Shown piece by piece: positions 46,011-54,177 of a stretch of DNA of 64,000 nucleotides. The stretch is from Ruegeria sp. HKCCSA071 (GTDB lineage Bacteria; Pseudomonadota; Alphaproteobacteria; Rhodobacterales; Rhodobacteraceae): the NCBI RefSeq assembly GCF_017872555.1, contig NZ_JAEDOX010000001.1, forward strand, positions 992,001 to 1,056,000. The letters run 5' to 3'. Within the stretch, counting starts at the first letter, position 1. Each line of letters opens with the position of its first letter. The position numbers were made by a program, and so were the translations under genes. The notes beneath the pieces were generated by a model. The model saw only the letters and a program-made list of their open reading frames with translations. It ran no database searches and was not told the origin of the DNA.

Positions 46011-48440
46011 ATGAAGTCACATGCCAAAGTTGTTGTCGTTGGCGGCGGATGTGTGGGCGCGTCCATTCTGTATGGGCTGACACAGCACGGCTGTAGCGAT
46101 GCGGTGATGCTGGAACGGACCACGCTGACCTCAGGCTCGACCTGGCATGCCGCAGGTCTGCTGGTCACCTTCGTGCGGTCCCATAACGTGTCGAAGATGA
46201 CGATGGAAACCATCCGCATCTATTCCGAAGTCGAACAGAAGATGGGTGCATCGGTAGGCTTGCGCAAAGTGGGTCAGCTGCGCGTTGCCAACACCCAGGA
46301 ACGTTGGGATGAATTCCAGTCATATATCTCGATTGCCGAGGCCGCCGGTGTGCCCTGCAAACTGTTGACGCCGGCGGAAATTGCCGATGTTCATCCCCTT
46401 CTGAGCCAGTCCGAGCATATTCGTGGCGGTATTCTGCATACCGAGGACGGCTATGTGAACCCGGCCGACATCACCATGGCAATGGCAAAGCTGGCGCGGG
46501 ACGCAGGTGCCAAGGTCTTTCAAAACACCGAAGCACGGGCGTATGAAAAGCTGGAAAGCGGTCATTGGAAAGTGACCACCAATCAGGGAGAGATCACGTG
46601 CGAGCACCTGGTTTTTGCCACCGGCAACTATGCCCGCGAAAATGCCCGGCGCGTTGGGCTGGACTTGCCCTGCATTCCCATCGTTCACCAATACTGGACC
46701 ACGGAAACCGTTCCGCTGCTCAAGGAACGTCGCGCGCAGGGGCTGCCCGAGTTCCCGATCTTGCGGGATGAGGATTACGGCGCATACCTGCGCGAAGATG
46801 TGGGCGGCATTCAGTTCGGGCCCTATGAATTCACCAAGGACCTGAAGCTGTTTGCCGAAGACCGCGTGCCACCTGACTTTGGCGCAGACCTCTTGCCCGA
46901 GGATTTCGATGCCGTGGAAAACCAATGGGAACGGGCAATCGAACGGGTGCCAGTTCTTGGCGAGGTGGGCATCAAGGCCAACACGCGCGGCCCCTTCCAA
47001 ATGACGCCGGACGAATTGCCACTTGCCGGGCCAGCTCCGGGGCACAAAAACCTGTGGCTGGCCGAAGGGATGCCCGGTGGCATTCTGTGGGGCGGCACCG
47101 TGGGCGAACGGCTGGCCCGCTGGATCGTCGATGGGGATCCGGGCATGGACATGTCGGAACTGGACCCGCGTCGTTTCTCTGACTACGCCTCCAAACGCTG
47201 GACCATGGATAAGGTTCGCGAAACCTGGGGCACACATATGAACGCGCATATCCCCGGCGAAGATTTCCCGGACGCGCGCCCAATGAAAACCGTGGGGTCT
47301 TACGATCTGCTGACGGCGCATGGCGCAGTCTGGACCAACTTCAACGGCTATGAATTCCCGCGCTGGTTCGCCAAATCGCCGCAAGAGGCGATCCCCGAAC
47401 ATTCTTTCCGCCGCACCAACCACATGGAACGCGTTCAGGAGGAAGTGCACACCACCCGCGAAGAGGCCGGGTTCATCGAGATGTCGCCGATGACCAAGTT
47501 TACTGTACGCGGACCCGGCGCAGCGCGGTGGCTGGACAGTCTGATGGCAAACAAATTGCCCAAAGTGGGTCGGATGAGCCTGTCGCTCTTGTTGAACCCA
47601 AAAGGTGGCATGGATGCGGAATACACAGTTGTCCGCTATGCCGAGAATGATTTCTATCTGGTCTCGACCCCGAATTGGCGCGCCTATAACTGGGATCAGC
47701 TGCAACGTCTGTTACCACAAGATCAATCGGTTATCCTTGAAGACGTTTCGGAACAGTTGGGTGTGATCGCTCTGGCCGGTCCCAAGGCGCGCGAGATTTT
47801 GCAACCATTGACCGACAACGATTTGTCGAATGCTGCTTTTCCCTGGCTCTCTGCGCAAAAGGGTGAAGTGGGCTATGCCAAAGACGTACACCTGCTTCGG
47901 GTATCTTACACAGGTGAGCTGGGTTGGGAACTGCACCATCCTGTCGGGTATAACCGCCATCTTGTCGACCTGCTTTTGAAAGCCGGTGTAAAACCCTTCG
48001 GTCTTGAGGCTTTGGAGTCCATGCGCCTTGAAAAATCCTATCGCGCCATCAACCGCGAGATTTGCAAGGACATGACACCGTATGAGGCCAGCCTTGATCG
48101 GTTTGTCGTCACCGAGGGGCGCGAGTTCATCGGAAAAGCGGCGCTGGAGAAGCAGAGAAGCGAGGGCAATCACAAACGGCTGGTCACGTTGAAACTTCCC
48201 TTTGGCGAAACTTCGGTGATGTTCGATGAGGGTGTTTATGCAAACGGTGAACTGATCGGGCGCGTTACGTCGGGTGGGTTCTCTTATTATTGCAACCACG
48301 ACATAGCGATGGCACTTGTACCAAACGATATGACCGCGCCGGGTACAAGGATGCAGGTGTTGGTCCATAACGAAATGCGCGATGCCGAGGTGATCGATAC
48401 TTGCGCCGTTGATCCCACCAACGCGCGTGCGCGTGCCTAA
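46011..48440 (+). CDS. FAD-dependent oxidoreductase with GcvT domain (dimethylglycine/sarcosine dehydrogenase type)
   Basis: The 809-residue protein has an N-terminal DAO-type FAD domain (VVVVGGGCVGASILYGL) with the STWHAAGLL motif, whose histidine carries covalent FAD in dimethylglycine and sarcosine dehydrogenases. A FAO-M linker follows, then a C-terminal aminomethyltransferase (GcvT) region (about 430-800) with LAGPKAREILQPL and YTGELGWELHHP. Such enzymes oxidatively demethylate N-methyl amino acids and pass the one-carbon unit to tetrahydrofolate. The exact substrate is not readable. The Ldh-family gene follows 28 bases later. Confidence 0.88.
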   Translation: MKSHAKVVVVGGGCVGASILYGLTQHGCSDAVMLERTTLTSGSTWHAAGLLVTFVRSHNVSKMTMETIRIYSEVEQKMGASVGLRKVGQLRVANTQERWDEFQSYISIAEAAGVPCKLLTPAEIADVHPLLSQSEHIRGGILHTEDGYVNPADITMAMAKLARDAGAKVFQNTEARAYEKLESGHWKVTTNQGEITCEHLVFATGNYARENARRVGLDLPCIPIVHQYWTTETVPLLKERRAQGLPEFPILRDEDYGAYLREDVGGIQFGPYEFTKDLKLFAEDRVPPDFGADLLPEDFDAVENQWERAIERVPVLGEVGIKANTRGPFQMTPDELPLAGPAPGHKNLWLAEGMPGGILWGGTVGERLARWIVDGDPGMDMSELDPRRFSDYASKRWTMDKVRETWGTHMNAHIPGEDFPDARPMKTVGSYDLLTAHGAVWTNFNGYEFPRWFAKSPQEAIPEHSFRRTNHMERVQEEVHTTREEAGFIEMSPMTKFTVRGPGAARWLDSLMANKLPKVGRMSLSLLLNPKGGMDAEYTVVRYAENDFYLVSTPNWRAYNWDQLQRLLPQDQSVILEDVSEQLGVIALAGPKAREILQPLTDNDLSNAAFPWLSAQKGEVGYAKDVHLLRVSYTGELGWELHHPVGYNRHLVDLLLKAGVKPFGLEALESMRLEKSYRAINREICKDMTPYEASLDRFVVTEGREFIGKAALEKQRSEGNHKRLVTLKLPFGETSVMFDEGVYANGELIGRVTSGGFSYYCNHDIAMALVPNDMTAPGTRMQVLVHNEMRDAEVIDTCAVDPTNARARA

Positions 48441-48468
48441 CCCCTGAAGTAAAAAGACTGGATTTGAA

Positions 48469-49482
48469 ATGATGACCGAACAATCGACCAAAACGCTTTC
48501 TCTTGCCGAGGTTCGGGCGCTGGCGAAATCCGTACTAGCTTCTGCTGGTGTAAACGCACAGGGCAGCGATATTCTGGCCGACATTGTTACCCGGTCCGAG
48601 CGGGACGGACCGCGCAGTCACGGATTGCGTATGCTGCCGGTCTATGTCCAAAGCTTCACCTCGGGCTATGCAAACGGCAATGCGAAACCCAAGATAGAAA
48701 AGGCTGCCCCGGGCGTTCTGCGCGGTGATGCCGATAACGGATATTATCAGGTCGCCGCAGCAGAAGCCCGCGACATGTTGATCGAAATGGCGCAGGAATA
48801 CGGCATTGCCGCGTTCACCTGCGCAAATTGCCACCATCTGGGCGCGTTGCGGTTTGACACCGAACCGGTGGCCGAAGCGGGTCTGGTGGCTTTCGCCGTG
48901 ATCAACTCATTGTCCATGGTGGTGCCGCAAGGCGGGGTGCGCCCGGTATTTGGTACCAACCCGATGTCTTTTGCCTGCCCGCGCGAGGATGGTGCACCGA
49001 TAGTCTGGGATCAGGCATCTTCTATGGTTGCTTTGATGGATATCCGCATGGCCGCAGCCGAGGGGCACGACCTGCCCCGCCCCGCCGGGCTGGACCCGGA
49101 CGGCCTACCCAGTACGGACCCGAACGCAATCCTGGAAACCCGCAGCCTGTTACCTTTTGGCGAGCACAAGGGTGCCGCAATCGCCTTCATGGTTGAGGTG
49201 TTGGGTGCCGCCCTGGCTGGTGGAACCCTTTCCGTGGACAATCAAGAACGCGAGACGTTCGGAGCCCTTAACATCAAAGGCGGTGCGACACTGATAGCGA
49301 TTGATCCGACGCGGTTCGGCAACGCGGCCTTCAATCAATATATCGCGCGCATTTGCGCAGAGATTGTCGGCAACGGGAACGCCCGTGTTCCGGGTGATGG
49401 TCGTCTGGCCAAACGGGCGGCGGCCGAGGCTGACGGTGTTGTGGTGAGCACCGAGGTTCTGGCCGCGTTAAACGCGTCCTGA
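48469..49482 (+). CDS. Ldh family NAD(P)-dependent oxidoreductase (malate/ureidoglycolate/imino-acid reductase type)
   Basis: The 337-residue protein belongs to the LDH2/MDH2 family. It has RSHGLRMLPVYV (catalytic histidine 51), GVRPVFGTNPMSFACP and LPFGEHKGAAIAFMVEVLGAALAGG. Members reduce or oxidise 2-oxo acids, ureidoglycolate, sulfolactate, or the cyclic imines piperideine- and pyrroline-2-carboxylate. Its position behind a DMGDH-type flavoprotein favours a role in breakdown of a (methyl)amino or imino acid. That is inference. Confidence 0.82.
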   Translation: MMTEQSTKTLSLAEVRALAKSVLASAGVNAQGSDILADIVTRSERDGPRSHGLRMLPVYVQSFTSGYANGNAKPKIEKAAPGVLRGDADNGYYQVAAAEARDMLIEMAQEYGIAAFTCANCHHLGALRFDTEPVAEAGLVAFAVINSLSMVVPQGGVRPVFGTNPMSFACPREDGAPIVWDQASSMVALMDIRMAAAEGHDLPRPAGLDPDGLPSTDPNAILETRSLLPFGEHKGAAIAFMVEVLGAALAGGTLSVDNQERETFGALNIKGGATLIAIDPTRFGNAAFNQYIARICAEIVGNGNARVPGDGRLAKRAAAEADGVVVSTEVLAALNAS

Positions 49483-49645
49483 AATACCCGCGCTCAGCTT
49501 TCTGGCAAAGGGTCTTCCCGCGACAAGGGCGGCTTCAGGCGCCAATCCTGCTTTGCCCAGGAGGCAATCTTGCCGAGCCAATCACGGATGCGACAAACCG
49601 TTCTCCCCTCGGAACGGCTGTCCGTTGCGGCCCGAGACGTCGTAC

Positions 49646-51574
49646 TTATCGACCGCTGCCCGAAACAAACAGCCTGGAGAAGAAGTCAAACAGGTCAGCG
49701 TGACACTCTAATGGCAGGATATGCGCCACATATTGGTCCGGCCTGACGACGACCATACAGCCCTTTATCCGGTCAATTCCGCGCATTTCGTAGATGTCTT
49801 CGCGCCTCTTGTGATCAACACAAAAAACCTTCTCGAAGTCGCGCAGGCGGTACCTGCCCTTCTCGGGTTTCAAAAGAGACTGCATATCCTCATAATTCAG
49901 CGATTTGAAATCCTGCGGAAAGATGGCCCGTAGGTCTATCAAACCGTCGATGTCTTCGTCAGGGCGCGTAAACCGTCGCAGAGGAGAGTTCGGATCGCTT
50001 TGCAAAGCCTTGCAAAGCTGATGGATCGGTCCGCCTTGCGCACCTGTGTCTCCCAGTCCTGCGAAGGCATAGAGCCTCCAGCGCGCATCCGCTTCGGCTA
50101 CATGCCCCAATTGCATAGGCATAGCATCCGCAAGCCGGACAACTGGTGCGGAATGAAATCGCTTGCCTATGACCAGCCCACGCGCCAGATGCTGGTGAAC
50201 CGGTTCGGCGACCAAGTCCGAAGGCCCATAGTGAACGGATAGCCCGCCGGTGAATTCCAGATTTTCGATAAACTGTTTTTGAAATCGGGGCATATCAGTG
50301 CCGTCTAGCTCTGACTCGCCCGGTGGTGCACTCATGATCCGGGCCCATTTATGGTCGGTTTCGACCAGTCTTTTGGCCTCTTGCAAACGCTCGGCCGAGT
50401 AGCTGTGAAGAAGATCAGGCTTTGACCTTCCCGTCAGCACATGCACCAGTTTCCAGCCCAGGTTGAAAGTATCGCCCATCGACACGTTCATCCCCTGACC
50501 TGCCTTGGGACTATGCGTGTGGCAGGCGTCGCCCGCCGTGAACACGCGCGAGGCGCGTGTCGCAATTTCGTGCTGCGGGACATCGTCGAACTTGTCGGTC
50601 AACCTGTGGCCAATCTCGTAGACCGACCACCAAACGACTTCTTTTACGTCGATGGAGTAAGGACGCATGATCCGGTTCGCGGCAGCGATGATATGGTCAG
50701 CCGTCAGATTGCGGTTGGCGACCCGCTCATCCGGGTTCAGCTTGTCAAGCTCGACATACATTCGGAACAAGTATCCGCCCTCGCGAGGAAGGATCAGAAC
50801 GTTTCCTTCCGAAGCCGATTGAACAAGGCATTTCCGCCGCAAATCGGGAAAATCGGAATTCGCCAATATGTCCATAACGCCCCACGCCTGGTGTGCGGCG
50901 TCGCCTTGAAGCTTACCCCCGATTGCCCTGCGCACATTGCTGCGTGCACCGTCACAGCCTACGACATAGTTCGCACGTACTGTAAGCCGTTCAACCACGC
51001 CGCCATCATCGCCCAAGCGTTCAAGCTCTGCCGTGACGGGATGATCCGTGGAACCGGTATCAATCGTCAAATCGCTGACACGAAGCCCGTAATGGGGTTG
51101 CAGCCGCGTTGGAGCGTTTCTCATCACGTCCAGAAACAGCTCATGAATCCGGGCCTGATTCATCAAGGTATGTGGCATCTCGGATTGATCGTCGGCCACG
51201 TCCTGCACCGTGCCCGCCCGGCGGATGTGGCCCGGGCTTGTGGGATCGGGCGTCCAGAATGCCGTTTGGTTGACCCAATATGCTTCACGCTTCACTTTCT
51301 CAGCGAAACCAAACGCCTGAAACATCTCCATCGAGCGGACGTTGACGCCATCCGCCTGGCCTTTCTCCATCGGACCCGGCTTTTGATCCACGATCATTGT
51401 CGAAATTTCGGCGAACCCGGCCAGTTGCGCTGCAAGGCAAAGCCCGGCCGGTCCACAACCCGCGATCAGAACATCAACCTTTTCGGGGATAGTTGCGGGG
51501 TGGATGTGGTGACCGAACGCAGCCGGTTTGATATCCGGATCACCCGGACGAAATCCATCAACGTAATATTGCAT
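49646..51574 (-). CDS. FAD-binding aromatic hydroxylase (phenol 2-monooxygenase/3-hydroxybenzoate 4-monooxygenase type)
   Basis: The 642-residue flavoprotein has VLIAGCGPAGLCLAAQL near the N-terminus. The second FAD motif is GDACHTHSPKAGQGMNVSMGDTFNLGWKL (about 350-380), and a C-terminal thioredoxin-like dimerisation domain is present. Length and domain order match phenol hydroxylase and MobA-like 3-hydroxybenzoate 4-hydroxylase, which use NADPH and O2. The ATG at 51574 has GGAGGAGGGG upstream. It is divergent from a MarR regulator and next to a TRAP importer, consistent with an aromatic acid substrate. The actual substrate is inferred only. Confidence 0.85.
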   Translation of the reverse strand: MQYYVDGFRPGDPDIKPAAFGHHIHPATIPEKVDVLIAGCGPAGLCLAAQLAGFAEISTMIVDQKPGPMEKGQADGVNVRSMEMFQAFGFAEKVKREAYWVNQTAFWTPDPTSPGHIRRAGTVQDVADDQSEMPHTLMNQARIHELFLDVMRNAPTRLQPHYGLRVSDLTIDTGSTDHPVTAELERLGDDGGVVERLTVRANYVVGCDGARSNVRRAIGGKLQGDAAHQAWGVMDILANSDFPDLRRKCLVQSASEGNVLILPREGGYLFRMYVELDKLNPDERVANRNLTADHIIAAANRIMRPYSIDVKEVVWWSVYEIGHRLTDKFDDVPQHEIATRASRVFTAGDACHTHSPKAGQGMNVSMGDTFNLGWKLVHVLTGRSKPDLLHSYSAERLQEAKRLVETDHKWARIMSAPPGESELDGTDMPRFQKQFIENLEFTGGLSVHYGPSDLVAEPVHQHLARGLVIGKRFHSAPVVRLADAMPMQLGHVAEADARWRLYAFAGLGDTGAQGGPIHQLCKALQSDPNSPLRRFTRPDEDIDGLIDLRAIFPQDFKSLNYEDMQSLLKPEKGRYRLRDFEKVFCVDHKRREDIYEMRGIDRIKGCMVVVRPDQYVAHILPLECHADLFDFFSRLFVSGSGR

Positions 51575-51709
51575 TGTCCCCTCCTCCGCAGGTTCACGCA
51601 ATTTTAATAACTATACTTACTATTTCCTGTCAACAAAGATATGTACACTCACTAATTGCCGCGGTAGTTCTGGAAAAGTGACGGCGTAAAGTGATTTCGG
51701 AGGTTTTGA

Positions 51710-52153
51710 ATGAGTATTTACGGAATGGCGGGCCACCTCATCCGCAGACTTAATCAGATTTCAACCCACGTTTTCTCGGTCCGGATGCAGGAGGCCGGGA
51801 TCGACCTCACATCCGTTCAGTTCGCAGCGCTTGAAACAATTCGCGCCGAACCCGGCATTGATCAGGCCACAGTCGCGGCGAAAATCGCCTATGACCGCGC
51901 AACAATCGGCGGGGTTATCGACCGACTAGAGCAGAAAAACTACGTCAAACGCTCGGTCAGTCAACGTGACAGACGCGCGAGAGAGGTCACCTTATCCGAA
52001 AAAGGTAAAGACATCCTAGCGGCAGCTATGCCAGTCGTAATTGATCTGCAAAACGAGATCCTCGGAGGACTTACTCCGAATGAACGCGAAACTTTCCTGA
52101 AACTCGCAGGCAAGGCAGTTGTAGCTGTCACCGACGACAACACACGGCCTTGA
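51710..52153 (+). CDS. MarR family regulator divergent from the aromatic hydroxylase
   Basis: The 147-residue protein has the MarR winged helix: VQFAALETIRAEPGIDQATVAAKIAYDRATIGGVIDRLEQKNYVKRSVSQRDRRAREVTLSEKG (about 36-100). It is transcribed away from the hydroxylase gene, and the 135-base shared region is A+T-rich. MarR proteins of this class usually repress a divergent catabolic gene and respond to its aromatic substrate. No clean palindrome was seen in the shared region. Confidence 0.87.
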   Translation: MSIYGMAGHLIRRLNQISTHVFSVRMQEAGIDLTSVQFAALETIRAEPGIDQATVAAKIAYDRATIGGVIDRLEQKNYVKRSVSQRDRRAREVTLSEKGKDILAAAMPVVIDLQNEILGGLTPNERETFLKLAGKAVVAVTDDNTRP

Positions 52154-52491
52154 ATTCCATCGCGGACGCTAGCTCAATTGAAACAAGGAAAGCAAATCCA
52201 CTGTTTTAGCAGTTTAGTTTCCAAAAACAGAAACTAAAATCTAAGAAATCTCAATTTACCTTTGAGCCAACCGAGGGCAATGTAATCCTGAGAAGATAAC
52301 TTGGCGTCTGCGCATGACCTGTCTGATGCGTAGCGTTTCGACGAAAAGGTTCACATGTGTGAGCATTCTGCTTTCCGAAAAGGACCTGAAACCAAACACT
52401 AAAAAAGTGGATCAAAATCGTTATAAAACATAACTAATATGAGCAATCATGAACAGGGGATGATACTCATAGGTCATCTAGGGAGGAGACC
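52154..52491. other. Intergenic region upstream of the TRAP transporter (338 bases)
   Basis: This A+T-rich gap carries the promoter of the dctPQM genes. It includes a perfect 9-bp inverted repeat (52213-52238). A GTTAT-N5-ATAAC pair lies at 52420-52434, and a strong ribosome binding site (GGGAGGAG, just before 52492) is present. No reading frame with coding character or RNA gene was seen. Confidence 0.5.
52213..52238. promoter_or_regulatory. Inverted repeat TTTAGTTTC-N8-GAAACTAAA
   Basis: The arms 52213-52221 and 52230-52238 are perfect 9-bp mirror images with spacer CAAAAACA. It lies 60 bases after the marR stop and about 254 bases before dctP. It lacks a T run, so it is a candidate operator rather than a terminator. 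The regulator is unknown; one of the two MarR proteins is possible. Confidence 0.45.
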
Positions 52492-53532
52492 ATGACCAAC
52501 TTGCGCAGAACCATACTCAAATCTGCAGTGGCGGCGATAGCTTTTAGCGCCATGTCAACCACTGCCATCGCGGCCGAAGTGACACTGCGGATGCACCAAT
52601 TCCTGCCGGCACAAGCCAACGTACCCAAGAACGTTCTGGATGTTTGGGCCGACAAGGTCGAAGCGGATTCGGATGGCCGGATCGAAATTCAAAGGTTTCC
52701 GTCCATGCAGTTGGGGGGCAAACCCCCCGAACTGATCGACCAGGCCATTGATGGTGTGGCCGACATTGTCTGGACGGTGTCCGGATATACGCCGGGCCGC
52801 TTTCCCCGAACCGAAGTGTTCGAACTTCCGTTCACTATGACCAATGCCGAAGCCGTCTCACGCGCCTATTGGGATCTGGCCGAAGAAACCATGATGGACG
52901 ATGACTTCAAGCAGTTCAAAGTTCTCGGGCTCTGGGTGCACGGGCCCGGTCTGATCCATTCAAAGGAGCCGATCGAAAGCATCGAGGATCTGAATGGCGT
53001 AAAACTGCGCGCACCGACACGCGTAACCAACGGCCTTTTCAGCTCGCTTGGGGCAACCCCGGTTGGCATGCCTGTTCCTGCGGTACCTGAAGCGCTGTCC
53101 AAAGGCGTGATCGACGCCACTGTGATTCCCTGGGAAGTAACCGGCGCCCTGAAGGTCAACGAACTGGTCGGAAACCACACGACTTTTGGCGATGACACGC
53201 TATACACCACCACCTTCATCTTCGCGATGAACAAGGACCGCTGGGATGCACTGCCGGATGATCTGAAGGCCGTCATCGACGCCAACTCGGGCGCTGAATT
53301 CTCGGCCTTCGCAGGCAAGCAGATGCAGGCCGATGATGACGGACCACACAAGCAGGCGATGGAACGCGGCAACAACATCATCACGCTGAGCCCGGAACAG
53401 GTTGCAGAGTGGAAGGCAGCTTCGCAGCCGACCACTGACGCCTGGATCGCCGAGATGGATGAAAAAGGTCTGGACGGAACCGGCTTGCGCGCCCGCGCGC
53501 TCGAACTGATTTCGCAATACTCGGGCAACTGA
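52492..53532 (+). CDS. dctP: TRAP transporter substrate-binding protein DctP
   Basis: The 346-residue periplasmic protein has a signal peptide (MTNLRRTILKSAVAAIAFSAMSTTAIAAE) and the DctP fold. Its hallmark stretches are IEIQRFPSMQLGGKPPELIDQAIDGVADIVW, GLIHSKEPIESIEDLNGVKLRAP and the region around ALSKGVIDATVIPWE. It captures an organic or aromatic acid anion for Na+-coupled import. Neighbouring aromatic genes suggest a hydroxycinnamate or hydroxybenzoate ligand, by context. The ribosome binding site is GGGAGGAG. A strong hairpin follows the stop. Confidence 0.92.
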   Translation: MTNLRRTILKSAVAAIAFSAMSTTAIAAEVTLRMHQFLPAQANVPKNVLDVWADKVEADSDGRIEIQRFPSMQLGGKPPELIDQAIDGVADIVWTVSGYTPGRFPRTEVFELPFTMTNAEAVSRAYWDLAEETMMDDDFKQFKVLGLWVHGPGLIHSKEPIESIEDLNGVKLRAPTRVTNGLFSSLGATPVGMPVPAVPEALSKGVIDATVIPWEVTGALKVNELVGNHTTFGDDTLYTTTFIFAMNKDRWDALPDDLKAVIDANSGAEFSAFAGKQMQADDDGPHKQAMERGNNIITLSPEQVAEWKAASQPTTDAWIAEMDEKGLDGTGLRARALELISQYSGN

Positions 53533-53540
53533 TCCGGTCG

Positions 53541-53570
53541 CTCTTCCGGCGCTATTTCCCGCCGGGAGAG
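53541..53570 (+). promoter_or_regulatory. Intercistronic hairpin between dctP and dctQ
   Basis: CTCTTCCGGCG (53541-53551) pairs with CGCCGGGAGAG (53560-53570), an 11-bp stem with one T-G wobble and an 8-base loop. It starts 8 bases after the dctP stop, with no U-tract. It is placed like the hairpins after glpV and xylF. Confidence 0.65.
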
Positions 53571-53590
53571 CAATCCCTTTGGAGCTGATC

Positions 53591-54175
53591 ATGCAGAAAC
53601 TGGTAGAGCGCATCGCGCGCTTCATGGCCGTTCTCGGCGGTGTGGTTCTGACTGCGCTGGTCCTGCTGACCTGTGTCAGCGTGCTGGGGCGCGGCCTGAA
53701 CACGCTGGGCCATTCGGACATTCTGACGTCACTGTCGGAAGCGGCGGCAAATGCGCTGATTGCATCCGGCGTCGGGCCGGTGAATGGCGATTTTGAACTG
53801 GTCGAGGCCGGCGTTGCATTCGCCATATTCTCGTTCCTGCCGATCTGTCAGCTCTACGGCTCTCACGCCACGGTCGACGTATTTACCAACGCCCTTCCGG
53901 CAAAGGCGAACAAAGTGATCATCACGTTCTGGGAAATCATCCTGTCGCTTGTTATCCTATTGATCACGTGGCGCTTGTTTGTCGGCATGCAAAACAAGCT
54001 GGACTATGGTGAAACGACCTTTCTGCTGCAATTTCCGGTTTGGTGGGCCTATGGGCTGAGCTTTGTTGCCGCCCTTGTCGCATCACTTGTTGCTGTCTAT
54101 TGCGCTGTCGCGCAGGTCATCGAGCTTGTCACAGGGCGTCATATCCTGCCCTATCGCGGGGAGGCCGCACATTGA
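53591..54175 (+). CDS. dctQ: TRAP transporter small permease DctQ
   Basis: The 194-residue protein has four hydrophobic helices (about 10-32, 70-95, 110-130 and 145-175), and the length fits the DctQ small membrane subunit. The region FAIFSFLPICQLYGSHATVDVF matches the family pattern. The ATG at 53591 has GGAG 6 bases upstream. Its stop lies 2 bases before the dctM ATG, so the subunits are co-translated. Confidence 0.9.
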   Translation: MQKLVERIARFMAVLGGVVLTALVLLTCVSVLGRGLNTLGHSDILTSLSEAAANALIASGVGPVNGDFELVEAGVAFAIFSFLPICQLYGSHATVDVFTNALPAKANKVIITFWEIILSLVILLITWRLFVGMQNKLDYGETTFLLQFPVWWAYGLSFVAALVASLVAVYCAVAQVIELVTGRHILPYRGEAAH

Positions 54176-54177
54176 CC

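Noticed and set aside
46320..47705. Long open frame (461 codons) on the minus strand inside the DMGDH-type gene
   Set aside because: It is fully antisense to a gene with clear domains and has no family features; an effect of codon bias in a G+C-rich genome.
50441..51607. 388-codon plus-strand frame opposite the aromatic hydroxylase
   Set aside because: The hydroxylase on the minus strand has both FAD motifs and a good ribosome binding site; the opposite frame has no recognisable domain.
51575..51709. MarR operator between the hydroxylase and its divergent regulator
   Set aside because: Only loosely similar direct repeats (ACTTACTA, ACTCACTA) were seen, with no convincing inverted repeat.
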